Below, piece by piece: positions 25,465 to 34,573 of a stretch of DNA of 64,000 bases (position 1 is the first letter of the stretch; every line of letters begins with the position of its first letter). The notes under the pieces were generated by a model, which saw only the letters and a list, made by a program, of their open reading frames with translations, made no database searches and was not told the DNA's origin. A program made the position numbers and the translations under genes. Where the stretch lies: NCBI RefSeq assembly GCF_026239675.1, contig NZ_JAPIVQ010000010.1, positions 62,001 through 126,000 on the forward strand, written 5' to 3'. This stretch comes from Pedobacter sp. PLR (GTDB taxonomy: Bacteria > Bacteroidota > Bacteroidia > Sphingobacteriales > Sphingobacteriaceae).

Positions 25465-26049
25465 ATGTATACTGCACTACTTAAACACATTCAACACTAT
25501 ATCCCTTTAAATGAAGCGGAGGAAAAAGAAATTACCCGGAATTTCAAGGTCCTTCAGCTGAAAAAGAAAACCGTAATTTTAGAAGCAGGCCAGACTTGCA
25601 AAGGCAATTATTTTGTCGCCAAAGGTTGTTTAAGGATGTACTTTTTTGACGATAAGGGTGTAGAACAAACCACTCAATTTGCAATTGAGAACTGGTGGAT
25701 CAGTGATTATACCAGTCTGGCGCTAAAGAAAACTTCCGAATTTTACCTGCAGACAGTAGAAGACAGCACGATCATAGTATTGGAAACCGCAGTTGAAGAT
25801 GCACTTCTTGAACAGGTTCCAAAATTAGAGCGCTACTTCCGTCTCATGTTTCAACGCGCTTATGGCACTAGTCAGCACTTGGCGAAATACAACCATACCT
25901 TATCAAGGGAAGCGCATTACCGCCATTTCAACAAATCCTTCCCGGATTTCGTGCAACGCATCCCCCAATACATGCTGGCCTCCTTTCTAGGCTTTACCCC
26001 TGAGTTTCTCAGCAAAATCCGCGCAAAGAAAGATCAACCCATTTCTTAA
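25465..26049 (+). CDS. Crp/Fnr-family transcriptional regulator
   Basis: A 194-residue regulator. The ATG at 25465 is preferred over the TTG at 25435. N-terminal cNMP-binding-like domain (KKTVILEAGQTCKGNYFVAKGCLRMYF) and C-terminal helix-turn-helix (YMLASFLGFTPEFLSKIRAK). No iron-sulfur cysteines. It is followed after 65 bp by an AhpD-like gene, which it probably controls; the same pairing of a Crp/Fnr regulator with a redox gene occurs at 8464-9676. Confidence 0.9.
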   Translation: MYTALLKHIQHYIPLNEAEEKEITRNFKVLQLKKKTVILEAGQTCKGNYFVAKGCLRMYFFDDKGVEQTTQFAIENWWISDYTSLALKKTSEFYLQTVEDSTIIVLETAVEDALLEQVPKLERYFRLMFQRAYGTSQHLAKYNHTLSREAHYRHFNKSFPDFVQRIPQYMLASFLGFTPEFLSKIRAKKDQPIS

Positions 26050-26073
26050 ACCAGATTAAGTTTTTTAGGATTT

Positions 26074-26081
26074 TAGATTTG
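26074..26081 (+). promoter_or_regulatory. Candidate -7 element (TAGATTTG)
   Basis: Perfect TAnnTTTG match placing transcription start about 27 bp before the AhpD-like ATG at 26115. No clear -33 box, which would fit an activator-dependent promoter. Confidence 0.35.
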
Positions 26082-26114
26082 CAAATTTGAATCAGAAATT
26101 AAAACCATAAATAC

Positions 26115-26561
26115 ATGAAAGATCCTATCAATATGCAGGAAATCAACCCTAAAGCCTATAAAGCAATGTACGCCTTAGAAGGTTTTCTGGCAGAAAGCTC
26201 CCTTAGCAAAACCCATAAAGAGCTGATAAAAATCCGTGCTTCACAAATCAATGGATGTGCATTTTGTTTGGATATGCACATTAAAGACGCCCTAAAAAAT
26301 GGCGAAAGTCCACAAAGAATTTACACGTTAAGTGCCTGGAGGGAAACCTCTTTCTTTACTGAAGAAGAAATGGCTATACTTGCTTTTACTGAGGAGGTTA
26401 CATTAATACCTTCCGGTGTTTCTGTGGCAACGCATGAACGTGCAGCGGCATTATTTACGGAACTTCAGCTGACGGAAATCATCATGGCCATTGTGACGAT
26501 CAATGCCTGGAACAGGATCGCAATCAGTACACACCTGAAACCTGTACTGGATCCTAAATAA
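26115..26561 (+). CDS. Carboxymuconolactone decarboxylase / AhpD-like protein
   Basis: A 148-residue cytoplasmic protein of the CMD family. The CxxC pair in GCAFCLDMHIKDAL (about 51-64), preceded by KIRASQING and followed by a histidine, is the AhpD peroxidase-type active site used for alkylhydroperoxide reduction or thiol oxidation. Length fits the family. It is the probable target of the adjacent Crp/Fnr regulator and ends at a strong terminator. Confidence 0.93.
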   Translation: MKDPINMQEINPKAYKAMYALEGFLAESSLSKTHKELIKIRASQINGCAFCLDMHIKDALKNGESPQRIYTLSAWRETSFFTEEEMAILAFTEEVTLIPSGVSVATHERAAALFTELQLTEIIMAIVTINAWNRIAISTHLKPVLDPK

Positions 26562-26580
26562 AAACACCCTTAACTAAAAG

Positions 26581-26627
26581 AGGCCATCCCCGGACTTGCT
26601 ATTACAGCAGCAGGGATGGCCTTTTTA
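26581..26627 (+). terminator. Terminator between convergent genes
   Basis: AGGCCATCCC (26581-26590) and GGGATGGCCT (26613-26622) form a 10-bp stem followed by TTTTT, ending the AhpD-like gene. A second short dyad ACCCC / GGGGT (26631-26646 region) may serve the metalloprotease gene on the minus strand. Confidence 0.88.
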
Positions 26628-26661
26628 ATCACCCCGATCCGGGGGTTAAGACATAGAATCC

Positions 26662-29175
26662 TTAAGACTTTGGATTCAATACATTATTTACCCGAACCAA
26701 AAGGTCTTGTAAATGGTATTTACTCAATCCTGTAGCCGTAGGAATAGCCGCACGGATGTCTTTAGCTAAAGTCATCATGTTGGCGCGACCGATACTCGAT
26801 ACATCAGAACTGGTAGGATCCAGTACTCTCATCCCCGGGGCGCCAGCAGCACTTGCCGGAGCAACCATCAGCTTACTTAAATAATCTATATAAGCTTTCT
26901 GAAGGTTTCTTCTGTATACATCAATTGGCTTATGGCTGTATAATTCAGACCAGACACCGGTTTTAAGGTCAGCAAAAAGAAGGTCCGCAGTATAAGCTTT
27001 AGTACCACTCATTACTTCGGCATTGATCAGTTTGCTAATTGTAGCAGCGTTCAATAACCTGCTCAATGTGGTTTTTTGAACACCTTGAAACACATTAACA
27101 GCATTAAAACCAGTGCGCTCTATCAATTCTTTGTTGATTAACCAGGTTGGACTGTTAAATAACTGGGCATTTAAGAAAGCCATTGCTTCCTTTTGTGTTG
27201 CCAATGGAACGGCAACATATACTGCACCAGCTTGTTCTACTTTTTTTGGAGTGGTATAAATACCACCTACATTTTTAGTCACATGACCCATGTAACGGCC
27301 ATATTGTGAAATAAGCTCACTGTAAAATGTACTTGCATTCTCGTAACCTTCATTAGGCTCTTTAGTCCAGGTTAACAGGTTAGGAAGAATCCGTTTTAAG
27401 TTTTTAATACCGTAAGTAGAAGCAAGCATGGCATTATCACCCAAATCTTCATTCTGGTTACGCGGATCATTAGGGTCAGATTCCGTACCGAAAACTAAAC
27501 GATTGTTTGCCATGATTCTGTTCATGATCTCCTTATTAGAAGCAGAAAGTTCTTCTTCCGGACCTTTAAATTCTGACTTCCATTTATAACCCCATTCGAT
27601 TGCCCAAAGGTCATAATCACCAATTCTTGGGAAAATTCCTTTAGAACTGATGTTATCTTCCGGTTGCGCAACATAGTTGAAACGGGCATAATCCATAATA
27701 GATGGTGTATGACCGTTTTTCTCTACCCATTGTTTGTTTCTCAGGTTCTCTACCGGTACTGTTGCAGAAGAACCGAAGTTGTGGCGTAATCCAAGCGTAT
27801 GTCCGATCTCATGAGAAGAAACGAAGCGGATCAACTCACCCATCAGCTTGTCATCAAACTTCATTTTACGGGCTTCCGGATCAACTGCTGCAGCCTGAAT
27901 CAGGTACCAGTTTCTCAGAATTAACATCACATTGTGATACCAGTTGACATGCGTTTCCAGAATTTCTCCGGTTCTTGGGTCATGAACATGTGGTCCACTG
28001 GCATTAGGAATATCAGAAGGCTTGTAAATAATTACGTTGTGTCTGGCATCTTCAATGCTCCATGATGGATCTGAAGGGGCTTCTTTGGCGACAATCGCAT
28101 TTGAGAAACCTGCTTTCTCGAAAGCAATCTGCCAGTCGTTTACGCCTTGCATCAGATATGGTACCCATTTCTTCGGTGTTGCCGGATCGATATAGTAAAC
28201 GATCTGCTTTTTAGGCTCTACCAGTTCACCTCTTTTGTATTTCTCAATATCTTCTTCTTTTGGTTCTAATCTCCACCTGGTAATCAAAGCAAGGTTTTTA
28301 ACACCTTGTGAATTCGAATCAAAATCTACATAACCAGTGGCAAAATAACCTACACGAGGGTCAAAATACCTGGCTTTCATTTGATTTTCGGGTAACAATA
28401 CCATCGAACTGTTCAGTTCGTAAGTTGCAGGTGTAGCACTTGGCGGACCCGTCATTCCTGGAAATGCCGCGCCTGTTTTCATATAAGTTTTCAAGGTACG
28501 GATCTCAATATTCATTGGATAAGCCTTGATTTCTTTGATATAGCTTCTGTCTGGCATCAAACTAGTTAAGTTTAAAGCTTTCTTCACACCTGGATCGAAG
28601 AAGAAAATCTCATTGTCGCCATTCATGTATTCAGTTACATCAATCACAACGCCTTTAGCACCGGAAACGGAATCCTTAGCCAGGGCTTTAACGTCAAATG
28701 AAGCCACTAAAGGCTGCAAATTTGAGTTCATCACAGATTTATATAAACCAGTTGTATCCTGCGAACGCTCCCCATATGAAATACTCTTCAGAAACAATTT
28801 GTTACCCGGGCCTTTCTGAAAGGAAATCACATTGTCACCAATCTGATCACCACCATATCCCATCATTTGAGAACGGTTTCCCGCTGCGGCCTTGCTGATT
28901 CTGTTGACAACTAAAATATCTCTATCTAGTAATGAATCAGGGATTTCGAAGAAATAACGATCTTCTATCGTATGTACTTTAAAAAGTCCCTTGTCCGTTT
29001 TCGCTTTGGCAGTAATCACTTCTGCATAAGGCTTAGGGCCGGTAGATGCTGGTCGGCTAACCGGGGTCGGTGTCCCTGGAGGTACAACCGCACCTTTTTT
29101 AGGGTTTTTCTGTTGGGAGAAGCCCTGAACTCCGGCACCTAAAAGCACCAGCGTAATTAAACTTAATTGTTTCAT
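26662..29175 (-). CDS. Zinc-dependent metalloprotease (DUF5117/DUF5118)
   Basis: An 837-residue secreted protease typical of Bacteroidota. A signal peptide (LITLVLLGAGVQGFS) is followed by a Pro-rich linker, DUF5118- and DUF5117-like regions (about 55-300), then the catalytic domain with the extended zinc motif HEIGHTLGLRHNF: H455, E456, H459 and H465. The matching Met-turn is in SIMDYARFNY. C-terminal DUF4953-like region. Substrate unknown; a periplasmic or secreted role in protein breakdown is inferred. It has no operon partners. Confidence 0.93.
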   Translation of the reverse strand: MKQLSLITLVLLGAGVQGFSQQKNPKKGAVVPPGTPTPVSRPASTGPKPYAEVITAKAKTDKGLFKVHTIEDRYFFEIPDSLLDRDILVVNRISKAAAGNRSQMMGYGGDQIGDNVISFQKGPGNKLFLKSISYGERSQDTTGLYKSVMNSNLQPLVASFDVKALAKDSVSGAKGVVIDVTEYMNGDNEIFFFDPGVKKALNLTSLMPDRSYIKEIKAYPMNIEIRTLKTYMKTGAAFPGMTGPPSATPATYELNSSMVLLPENQMKARYFDPRVGYFATGYVDFDSNSQGVKNLALITRWRLEPKEEDIEKYKRGELVEPKKQIVYYIDPATPKKWVPYLMQGVNDWQIAFEKAGFSNAIVAKEAPSDPSWSIEDARHNVIIYKPSDIPNASGPHVHDPRTGEILETHVNWYHNVMLILRNWYLIQAAAVDPEARKMKFDDKLMGELIRFVSSHEIGHTLGLRHNFGSSATVPVENLRNKQWVEKNGHTPSIMDYARFNYVAQPEDNISSKGIFPRIGDYDLWAIEWGYKWKSEFKGPEEELSASNKEIMNRIMANNRLVFGTESDPNDPRNQNEDLGDNAMLASTYGIKNLKRILPNLLTWTKEPNEGYENASTFYSELISQYGRYMGHVTKNVGGIYTTPKKVEQAGAVYVAVPLATQKEAMAFLNAQLFNSPTWLINKELIERTGFNAVNVFQGVQKTTLSRLLNAATISKLINAEVMSGTKAYTADLLFADLKTGVWSELYSHKPIDVYRRNLQKAYIDYLSKLMVAPASAAGAPGMRVLDPTSSDVSSIGRANMMTLAKDIRAAIPTATGLSKYHLQDLLVRVNNVLNPKS

Positions 29176-29286
29176 TATTAGTAATTGGTTTATATTTTTC
29201 TAAATTATCTATTTTACAGATTTTCTTTTCATAAAAGCAGGAGAATAACAGCAATATTACCATCAAAACTAAATGTCCGTTTACTA

Positions 29287-29318
29287 AAATGATGACCTGC
29301 ATCCACAGGCCATCATTT
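29287..29318 (-). terminator. Probable terminator after dsbD
   Basis: Arms AAATGATG (29287-29294) and CATCATTT (29311-29318), extended inward by CCTG/CAGG with one bulge; on the minus strand it ends with TTTTAG. It lies just past the dsbD stop. Confidence 0.6.
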
Positions 29319-29350
29319 ACGACTATTAACTATTAAACCTAAAGTTTCAA

Positions 29351-31036
29351 TTATTCATTGAAACTATTTAAGCCATTATTGAGGAATTTAAGGTATTCCT
29401 CTGCATTATAATTTGCACCTGTAGGCTGCACCAGCAACTTTTCGTCGTGCCCAAGGAGCACATAATAAGGTTGTGAGTTGGAATTGAATTTTGCGGCCTG
29501 GAAGTCGCTCCATTTATTTCCTATCGTGTTTACGGCTTTACCGCTAAATGTTGAAGTGAATTTCTCATTGGCTCCCAATTCCGTTTTGTCATCTACGTAC
29601 AACTGGATGATCACAAAATCATTGCTCAACTTACTGTAAACCGCTTTATCTGGCCATACATTGGCTTCCATTTTCCGGCAGTTCACACAAGCATGACCTG
29701 TAAAATCGATCATGACCGGCTTGTTTACCTTTTTAGCATAGGCCATTCCCTCTTCATAATCAAAGAAAACGTTCAGGTTTAATGGCGCATGAAAAATATC
29801 CGCATATTTATGAGGTCCTTCTTCGTGTTTTACCGCGGTAGCAGTTGTACCACCGGTTAAAGTTGGTGTGTACAGGTCAAAGTCCTGGGTACCTTGTGGA
29901 GGCAGAAATGCCGATATCGACTTTAAGGGTGCACCCCATAACCCTGGAATCATATAAACAGTAAAGGAAAGTACCACTACTGAGATCATTAACCTCGGAA
30001 CAGAGATGAAATTTACCGGGCTGTCATGAGAAAACTTCAGTTTCCCCAACAGGTATAAACCCATTAATCCGAAGATCACAATCCATAATACCAGAAATAC
30101 CTCCCTGTCGAACCAGTTCCAGTGGTAAGCAAGGTCTACATTGCTCAGGAATTTCATTGCCAAAGCCAGTTCCAGGAAGCCTAATACGACTTTCACACTG
30201 TTCAACCAGCCACCGGATTTAGGCAAAGCGCTTAACCATGACGGAAACAAAGCAAATAAGGCAAAAGGAATCGCCAGGGCAAAAGAGAAGCCAAACATTC
30301 CGATTGCTGGTCCTAATAAAGCGCCGCTGGTAGCTGCCTGAACCAATAAGGTACCGATAATCGGACCTGTACAAGAGAAAGAAACCAGAGCAAGCGTACC
30401 TGCCATGAAAAACAAGCCGGCAAGGCCGCCTTTATCGGAATTGGCATCCATCTTATTAACCCATGAAGAAGGTAATGTGATTTCAAATGCGCCTAAAAAG
30501 GAAACTGCAAAGATCAATAGTAAAATGAAGAACAGGAAGTTAAAAACCCCATTGGTAGAAAGGCTATTCAAGGCATCGGCACCAAAGATGACCGTCACCA
30601 ATAGCCCCAGTACTACATAAATCACTATGATAGACAAGCCATAAAACATGGCGCGGCTTACTGCTTTTCCTTTAGTCTGGCTCCCTTTGGTAAAGAAACT
30701 CACCGTTAGCGGCAACATTGGAAAAATACAAGGCATTAACAAGGCGGCTAAGCCACCGATAAAACCGGCTATAAAAATCCCAGTCAGCCCTTGCTTTTCT
30801 TCCTGCTCAGGAGTAACAAGTGCAGTATTACCAGCCTTAACGCTATCTTTAGACGCGGGCACAATGGTTGCAGTAATGCTGTCTTTTACAGGGACCTCCT
30901 CCTTAATTTCCGTAAACTCAAGGTCGTCTATAGCGGTGTCTGCCTGTTGTGAAAAAGCGGCAGTTACCGAACAAAAAAGCAATAAGAGTCCCAGGACGAG
31001 CGTTTTAAGGCTCGTCTGATCGTATTTAAAAGTCAT
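29351..31036 (-). CDS. dsbD: Thiol:disulfide interchange protein DsbD (beta and gamma domains)
   Basis: A 561-residue inner-membrane protein that moves electrons from cytoplasmic thioredoxin to periplasmic thiols. After a signal peptide and linker, eight hydrophobic segments (about 85-375) contain the redox pair C103 (LMPCIFPML) and C222 (SFSCTGPI), as in E. coli DsbD. A C-terminal thioredoxin-like domain has C450-V-N-C453 (HACVNCRKME). The N-terminal alpha domain is missing here and is encoded by the separate gene at 31044, 7 bp upstream. The two are part of the sigma/FecR-CysK-Dsb row. Confidence 0.94.
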   Translation of the reverse strand: MTFKYDQTSLKTLVLGLLLLFCSVTAAFSQQADTAIDDLEFTEIKEEVPVKDSITATIVPASKDSVKAGNTALVTPEQEEKQGLTGIFIAGFIGGLAALLMPCIFPMLPLTVSFFTKGSQTKGKAVSRAMFYGLSIIVIYVVLGLLVTVIFGADALNSLSTNGVFNFLFFILLLIFAVSFLGAFEITLPSSWVNKMDANSDKGGLAGLFFMAGTLALVSFSCTGPIIGTLLVQAATSGALLGPAIGMFGFSFALAIPFALFALFPSWLSALPKSGGWLNSVKVVLGFLELALAMKFLSNVDLAYHWNWFDREVFLVLWIVIFGLMGLYLLGKLKFSHDSPVNFISVPRLMISVVVLSFTVYMIPGLWGAPLKSISAFLPPQGTQDFDLYTPTLTGGTTATAVKHEEGPHKYADIFHAPLNLNVFFDYEEGMAYAKKVNKPVMIDFTGHACVNCRKMEANVWPDKAVYSKLSNDFVIIQLYVDDKTELGANEKFTSTFSGKAVNTIGNKWSDFQAAKFNSNSQPYYVLLGHDEKLLVQPTGANYNAEEYLKFLNNGLNSFNE

Positions 31037-31043
31037 ATTTAGC

Positions 31044-31490
31044 TTATTTTACCGGGATAGAAAATTGAACAGTTTCCGGAGGCAGACATTGTGAATCATC
31101 ACAAACCATATATTCCAAAGTTCCTTTAACGATAGCATTTGTGCCTGTTAACTTGATCTTTTGTTGGAAAATCGCAGCGTTTTCGAAGTAACCAACATTC
31201 ATATCAAATGCTTTCTCAAACTTAACAATAGGCTTTGGCTCTGTCGTTTTTCCTACCAGCTTGTAAGTGCTTGCCGGAGCGAAAGTAAAAGAGGTTTTTA
31301 CCGGTCCGCCTTCAGGGATGTTTTGTGAATAGAGGTGCCATCCTTCATCAACTGTAGCTTTTATGTATAAGATCGCTTCTGTTTTAGAGGTTCTTTTTGC
31401 AGCATAACTCCATTTCACAGGTCTTAGAATCTGGCTGCTAGCTGTCATGCTGAAAAGCAAGGCAACCGCAAATAAGAATAGGTTTTTCAT
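31044..31490 (-). CDS. DsbD alpha-like periplasmic domain protein
   Basis: A 148-residue exported protein: signal peptide MKNLFLFAVALLFSMTASS, then a single immunoglobulin-like domain of the DsbD N-terminal (PF11412-type) family. The two redox cysteines are C130 and C135 in VCDDSQCLPPE, near the end of the domain as in DsbD alpha. It would take electrons from the DsbD encoded 7 bp downstream and pass them to periplasmic partners. Split alpha and beta-gamma genes are found in Bacteroidota; the assignment is from motif and context. Confidence 0.88.
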   Translation of the reverse strand: MKNLFLFAVALLFSMTASSQILRPVKWSYAAKRTSKTEAILYIKATVDEGWHLYSQNIPEGGPVKTSFTFAPASTYKLVGKTTEPKPIVKFEKAFDMNVGYFENAAIFQQKIKLTGTNAIVKGTLEYMVCDDSQCLPPETVQFSIPVK

Positions 31491-31561
31491 ATTGTTTTTT
31501 TATGTGTTTACGAACTTATGTATTAACAGGTATTCGGTGGTTATTTAATTAAAATAATTTA

Positions 31562-32611
31562 TTAAAGGCGGCAAATCGGATGATATCCTGTAAATTCTAC
31601 ATCTGTAGAGATATAGGCATCCTTGATTGGCTCCTCTTTCACCAGGTCTGTACTCAAATATTTCTTATTACTATCGCAAAGCAAAGTCACTACCACGGCA
31701 TCAGTACCCATCTTTTCTTTCAGTTTAATCGCCCCAATCACATTTGCTCCGGAAGAAATCCCTACGGCAAGTCCGAGCTCTTTCGCCAGTTTCTGCGCCA
31801 TAATGATAGAATCACCGTCATTTGCCTGAATCACCTCATCCAACTCGTTCAAACGAACAATTTCAGGAATAAACTCATCAGAAATACCTTGAATTCTATG
31901 GCTCCCTACTTTATATCCGGTGGTTAAAGTTGGACTTTCGGCAGGCTCCAGGGGATGAATTTTAATGGCTGGTTGTTTTGCTTTCAGGCATTTACCAACG
32001 CCCATTACGGTGCCACCAGTTCCTACACCAGCCACAAAAGCATCAGGTGTTAAGCCACTCTGTTTTAACTGTTCCCAGATCTCCATTCCCGTTGTTTTCT
32101 CGTGCGCCTCTTCATTGTAACGGTTCTCAAACTGTCTTGGCAGGAATACATCTCCCTTTTTTGCCAGTTCTTCGCACATCCTGATGCTTCCTAAAAAGCC
32201 ACCTTCTTCTTTGCTGACTAATACCACTTCCGCACCCATGCTTCTAATGATATCAATGCGCTCTTTGCTTAACCAATTTGGCATGATAATTTTCACCGGG
32301 TGACCTAAAGTACGACCGATAGCTGCAAAAGCAATCCCTGTATTACCACTGGTGGCCTCCACAATGGTATCGCCCGGCTTAATTGCGCAAGAATTATAGG
32401 CCTCATACATGATGTTCAAAGCCATTCTATCCTTGATACTGCCAGTCAGATTGTAATGTTCACACTTTACATAGATCTTACCCGGCTTACCTTTATACTG
32501 GTAATGGAGTTCCAACATAGGCGTATTGCCTACCAGGTGCCATAAATGTTGGAATTTACTGGCCAGGTCGGTAGATAAACATTGGTTGGTTGTTACTTCT
32601 GCTGTTATCAT
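31562..32611 (-). CDS. PLP-dependent cysteine synthase family protein
   Basis: A 349-residue fold-type II PLP enzyme. The PLP lysine lies in LTGSIKDRMA and the phosphate-binding SGNTGIAFA follows; further on GVGTGGTVMG and the C-terminal SSGANV. Likely forms cysteine from O-acetylserine and sulfide; a cystathionine beta-synthase activity cannot be excluded because length and motifs overlap. It starts 8 bp after the FecR stop, so it is probably expressed under the sigma/FecR pair. 71 bp separate it from the DsbD alpha gene. Confidence 0.9.
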   Translation of the reverse strand: MITAEVTTNQCLSTDLASKFQHLWHLVGNTPMLELHYQYKGKPGKIYVKCEHYNLTGSIKDRMALNIMYEAYNSCAIKPGDTIVEATSGNTGIAFAAIGRTLGHPVKIIMPNWLSKERIDIIRSMGAEVVLVSKEEGGFLGSIRMCEELAKKGDVFLPRQFENRYNEEAHEKTTGMEIWEQLKQSGLTPDAFVAGVGTGGTVMGVGKCLKAKQPAIKIHPLEPAESPTLTTGYKVGSHRIQGISDEFIPEIVRLNELDEVIQANDGDSIIMAQKLAKELGLAVGISSGANVIGAIKLKEKMGTDAVVVTLLCDSNKKYLSTDLVKEEPIKDAYISTDVEFTGYHPICRL

Positions 32612-32619
32612 TAGTTTTT

Positions 32620-33819
32620 TTATTTTGTCTGGTTTTGAGTCGATAGCTCATAGGGCATCACAATGATCTTATTGCCTTCCACTTTAAATTGAATGGATTT
32701 CGTAAGCTCCATAATCCGGAGTACCTGTGCTAAATTCTTCATGCGGGAAACCTGTCCGCCAAAACGAACATTACGCACATCTCCCCTATATTCTACCTCT
32801 ATATTATACCATCGCGAAAACTGACGCATAATACTATATATACTTTCATCATTAAACCAGAACAGCCCTTGCTTCCAGTCTATAGCCGAATTCGCATCGA
32901 CCTGATTCACTTTAATATCATTCAGGACCACCGATTGCTGGCCAGGTTTCAGCACTGCTGATTTGTTGGAAGGCAATTTCACCTTCACACTGCCTTCAAT
33001 CAGGGTCGTTTTGACCACTTCCTCATCATCATAAGCATTGATGTTGAAATGTGTACCCAAAACCTCCACTTCCTGTTGTTCCGTTTTTACCTTAAAAGGT
33101 CTCTTTTTATCCTTGGCGACTTCAAAATAAGCCTCACCTGTCAGGGCCACTAGCCTATCTTTACCGGTAAAGGAAGAAGGGTATTTTAGGGAGGAAGCAG
33201 CATTCAGCCAGACCATTGTTCCATCAGGAAGCGCCACCTGATATTGTCCGCCTCTAGGTGTAGAAATGGTATTAAAAGCCGGTTTTACGTGTGCTAAACC
33301 TTCACGTACGGTATATAACAATCTGCCATCCGCAGTTTTTGTAATCTTTACGCCTGATTCTTTAGCGATCTCCCCATTGGCCATATCATCCAGCTCAATC
33401 TGAGAACCGTCAGACAGGGTAAGCACCGCTTTATTTCCTCCCGGGAGAATGTGCTCTCCTTTTTGTTCCACATTACTGATTGCATCGCCATTCAGCTTCG
33501 CAGGCATAGAACTCAGGTAATAGCCTCCGATTCCGATAGCCAAAACGGCTACAGCTGCAGCAGCCCAGCGCATTGGCCGGAAAGTGAGCAATTTAGCTTC
33601 AGCGGTTTGTAATTTAACTTGTTCATAAACCAGGTCTAACTCCTCCTTGCCGGCATTAACCGGGAATTCTGTAGCAGACAGGTCTTCCGTAAATAAGCTT
33701 TCCAGTTGTTCCCGCCAGGCCGGATCATGCAACAAAGCCATGAGCTGTTGTTGCTCCGCCGGACTTAAACTGCCCGTTCGGTAACCTGATAGAAGTGATT
33801 TAAATGTTTCTGGTGTCAT
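32620..33819 (-). CDS. FecR-type anti-sigma factor
   Basis: A 399-residue membrane anti-sigma factor. Cytoplasmic N terminus (about 1-80), one membrane helix (WAAAAVAVLAIGIGGYYL, about 88-105), a FecR domain (about 185-280; ISTPRGGQYQVALPDGTMVWLNAASSL is its start, here split into shorter visible parts such as VALPDGTMVWLNA) and a C-terminal DUF4974-like domain ending ...VEGNKIIVMPY. It should bind the sigma factor encoded upstream and release it after a periplasmic signal. Usual SusC/SusD partners are absent; a cysteine synthase gene follows 8 bp later. Confidence 0.94.
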   Translation of the reverse strand: MTPETFKSLLSGYRTGSLSPAEQQQLMALLHDPAWREQLESLFTEDLSATEFPVNAGKEELDLVYEQVKLQTAEAKLLTFRPMRWAAAAVAVLAIGIGGYYLSSMPAKLNGDAISNVEQKGEHILPGGNKAVLTLSDGSQIELDDMANGEIAKESGVKITKTADGRLLYTVREGLAHVKPAFNTISTPRGGQYQVALPDGTMVWLNAASSLKYPSSFTGKDRLVALTGEAYFEVAKDKKRPFKVKTEQQEVEVLGTHFNINAYDDEEVVKTTLIEGSVKVKLPSNKSAVLKPGQQSVVLNDIKVNQVDANSAIDWKQGLFWFNDESIYSIMRQFSRWYNIEVEYRGDVRNVRFGGQVSRMKNLAQVLRIMELTKSIQFKVEGNKIIVMPYELSTQNQTK

Positions 33820-33875
33820 TACAATAATATAGACAGTGAAAATGAAATGTTGTGGGGGGTGTTATTTTATTTTTT

Positions 33876-34472
33876 TTAATTATACCTGGAAAATAGCCAC
33901 AGAAGCAGCAAATGGGTATAATGATTTTCAAGAAACTTACGAAGATTTTTCAAGGCATTGCTCATGTGTTCTCTCACCATATCGTAGGAGATATTGAGTT
34001 GGGAGGCGATTTGTTTATGGCTTAAGCCCTCTTCCCTGCTCAGCATATAGATCTGCTGCTGCCTTGGAGAAAAGGAGCTGATGCCGATTTTAATGACTTT
34101 TTCCAGTTCGCGATAGTCTACCTCATTGCCTGTAGTGGCTTGATGATGCTGGTCATCCGGAGAAATGGAGTCCAGAGAATCCATAGGAAACTGACGCTGA
34201 AGGTCATTGATCAATTGATTTCTGGAAATGGTAGTCAGCCATGCAGGAAAACTGTTCAGACTAGCCAACTGCTCCCGGTTTTTCCAAACCTTCACAAAGA
34301 CCTCCTGAACAGCATCCTGGGCCAAAAAGGGGGATTTTAGATAGTTCATACCCATGGTATACACCTTCCCTGCATACTTTTCGTATAGCAGTCTGAACGC
34401 GGATTCGTTGCCCCCCGCAACTTCTTCCAGCAATTCTTGTTCGGTGTAACCTCCGGGTTTATTAGGAAACAT
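33876..34472 (-). CDS. ECF RNA polymerase sigma factor
   Basis: A 198-residue ECF sigma factor of the FecI-like Bacteroidota type. Region 2 contains FRLLYEKYAGKVYTMGMNYL and QDAVQEVFVKVWKNRE; region 4 contains SREEGLSHKQIASQLNIS. The hydrophobic C-terminal tail (THLLLLWLFSRYN) is common in this subgroup. It is followed after 56 bp by its FecR anti-sigma factor. Inferred to direct transcription of the sulfur and thiol genes downstream and possibly itself. Confidence 0.96.
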   Translation of the reverse strand: MFPNKPGGYTEQELLEEVAGGNESAFRLLYEKYAGKVYTMGMNYLKSPFLAQDAVQEVFVKVWKNREQLASLNSFPAWLTTISRNQLINDLQRQFPMDSLDSISPDDQHHQATTGNEVDYRELEKVIKIGISSFSPRQQQIYMLSREEGLSHKQIASQLNISYDMVREHMSNALKNLRKFLENHYTHLLLLWLFSRYN

Positions 34473-34535
34473 AGCCTTTATAAAAGATGATAATAAGGGC
34501 CAATGTTAAATAATTAAAACATTAATTTTATCATT

Positions 34536-34567
34536 AAGGGGATAAAAAATTACAGTTTATCCCCTTT
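34536..34567 (-). terminator. Terminator-like hairpin after efflux operon
   Basis: AAGGGGATAAA (34536-34546) pairs with TTTATCCCCTT (34556-34566) in an 11-bp stem just past the stop of the outer-membrane efflux gene. Weak T run on the minus strand. Confidence 0.6.
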
Positions 34568-34573
34568 CATCGC

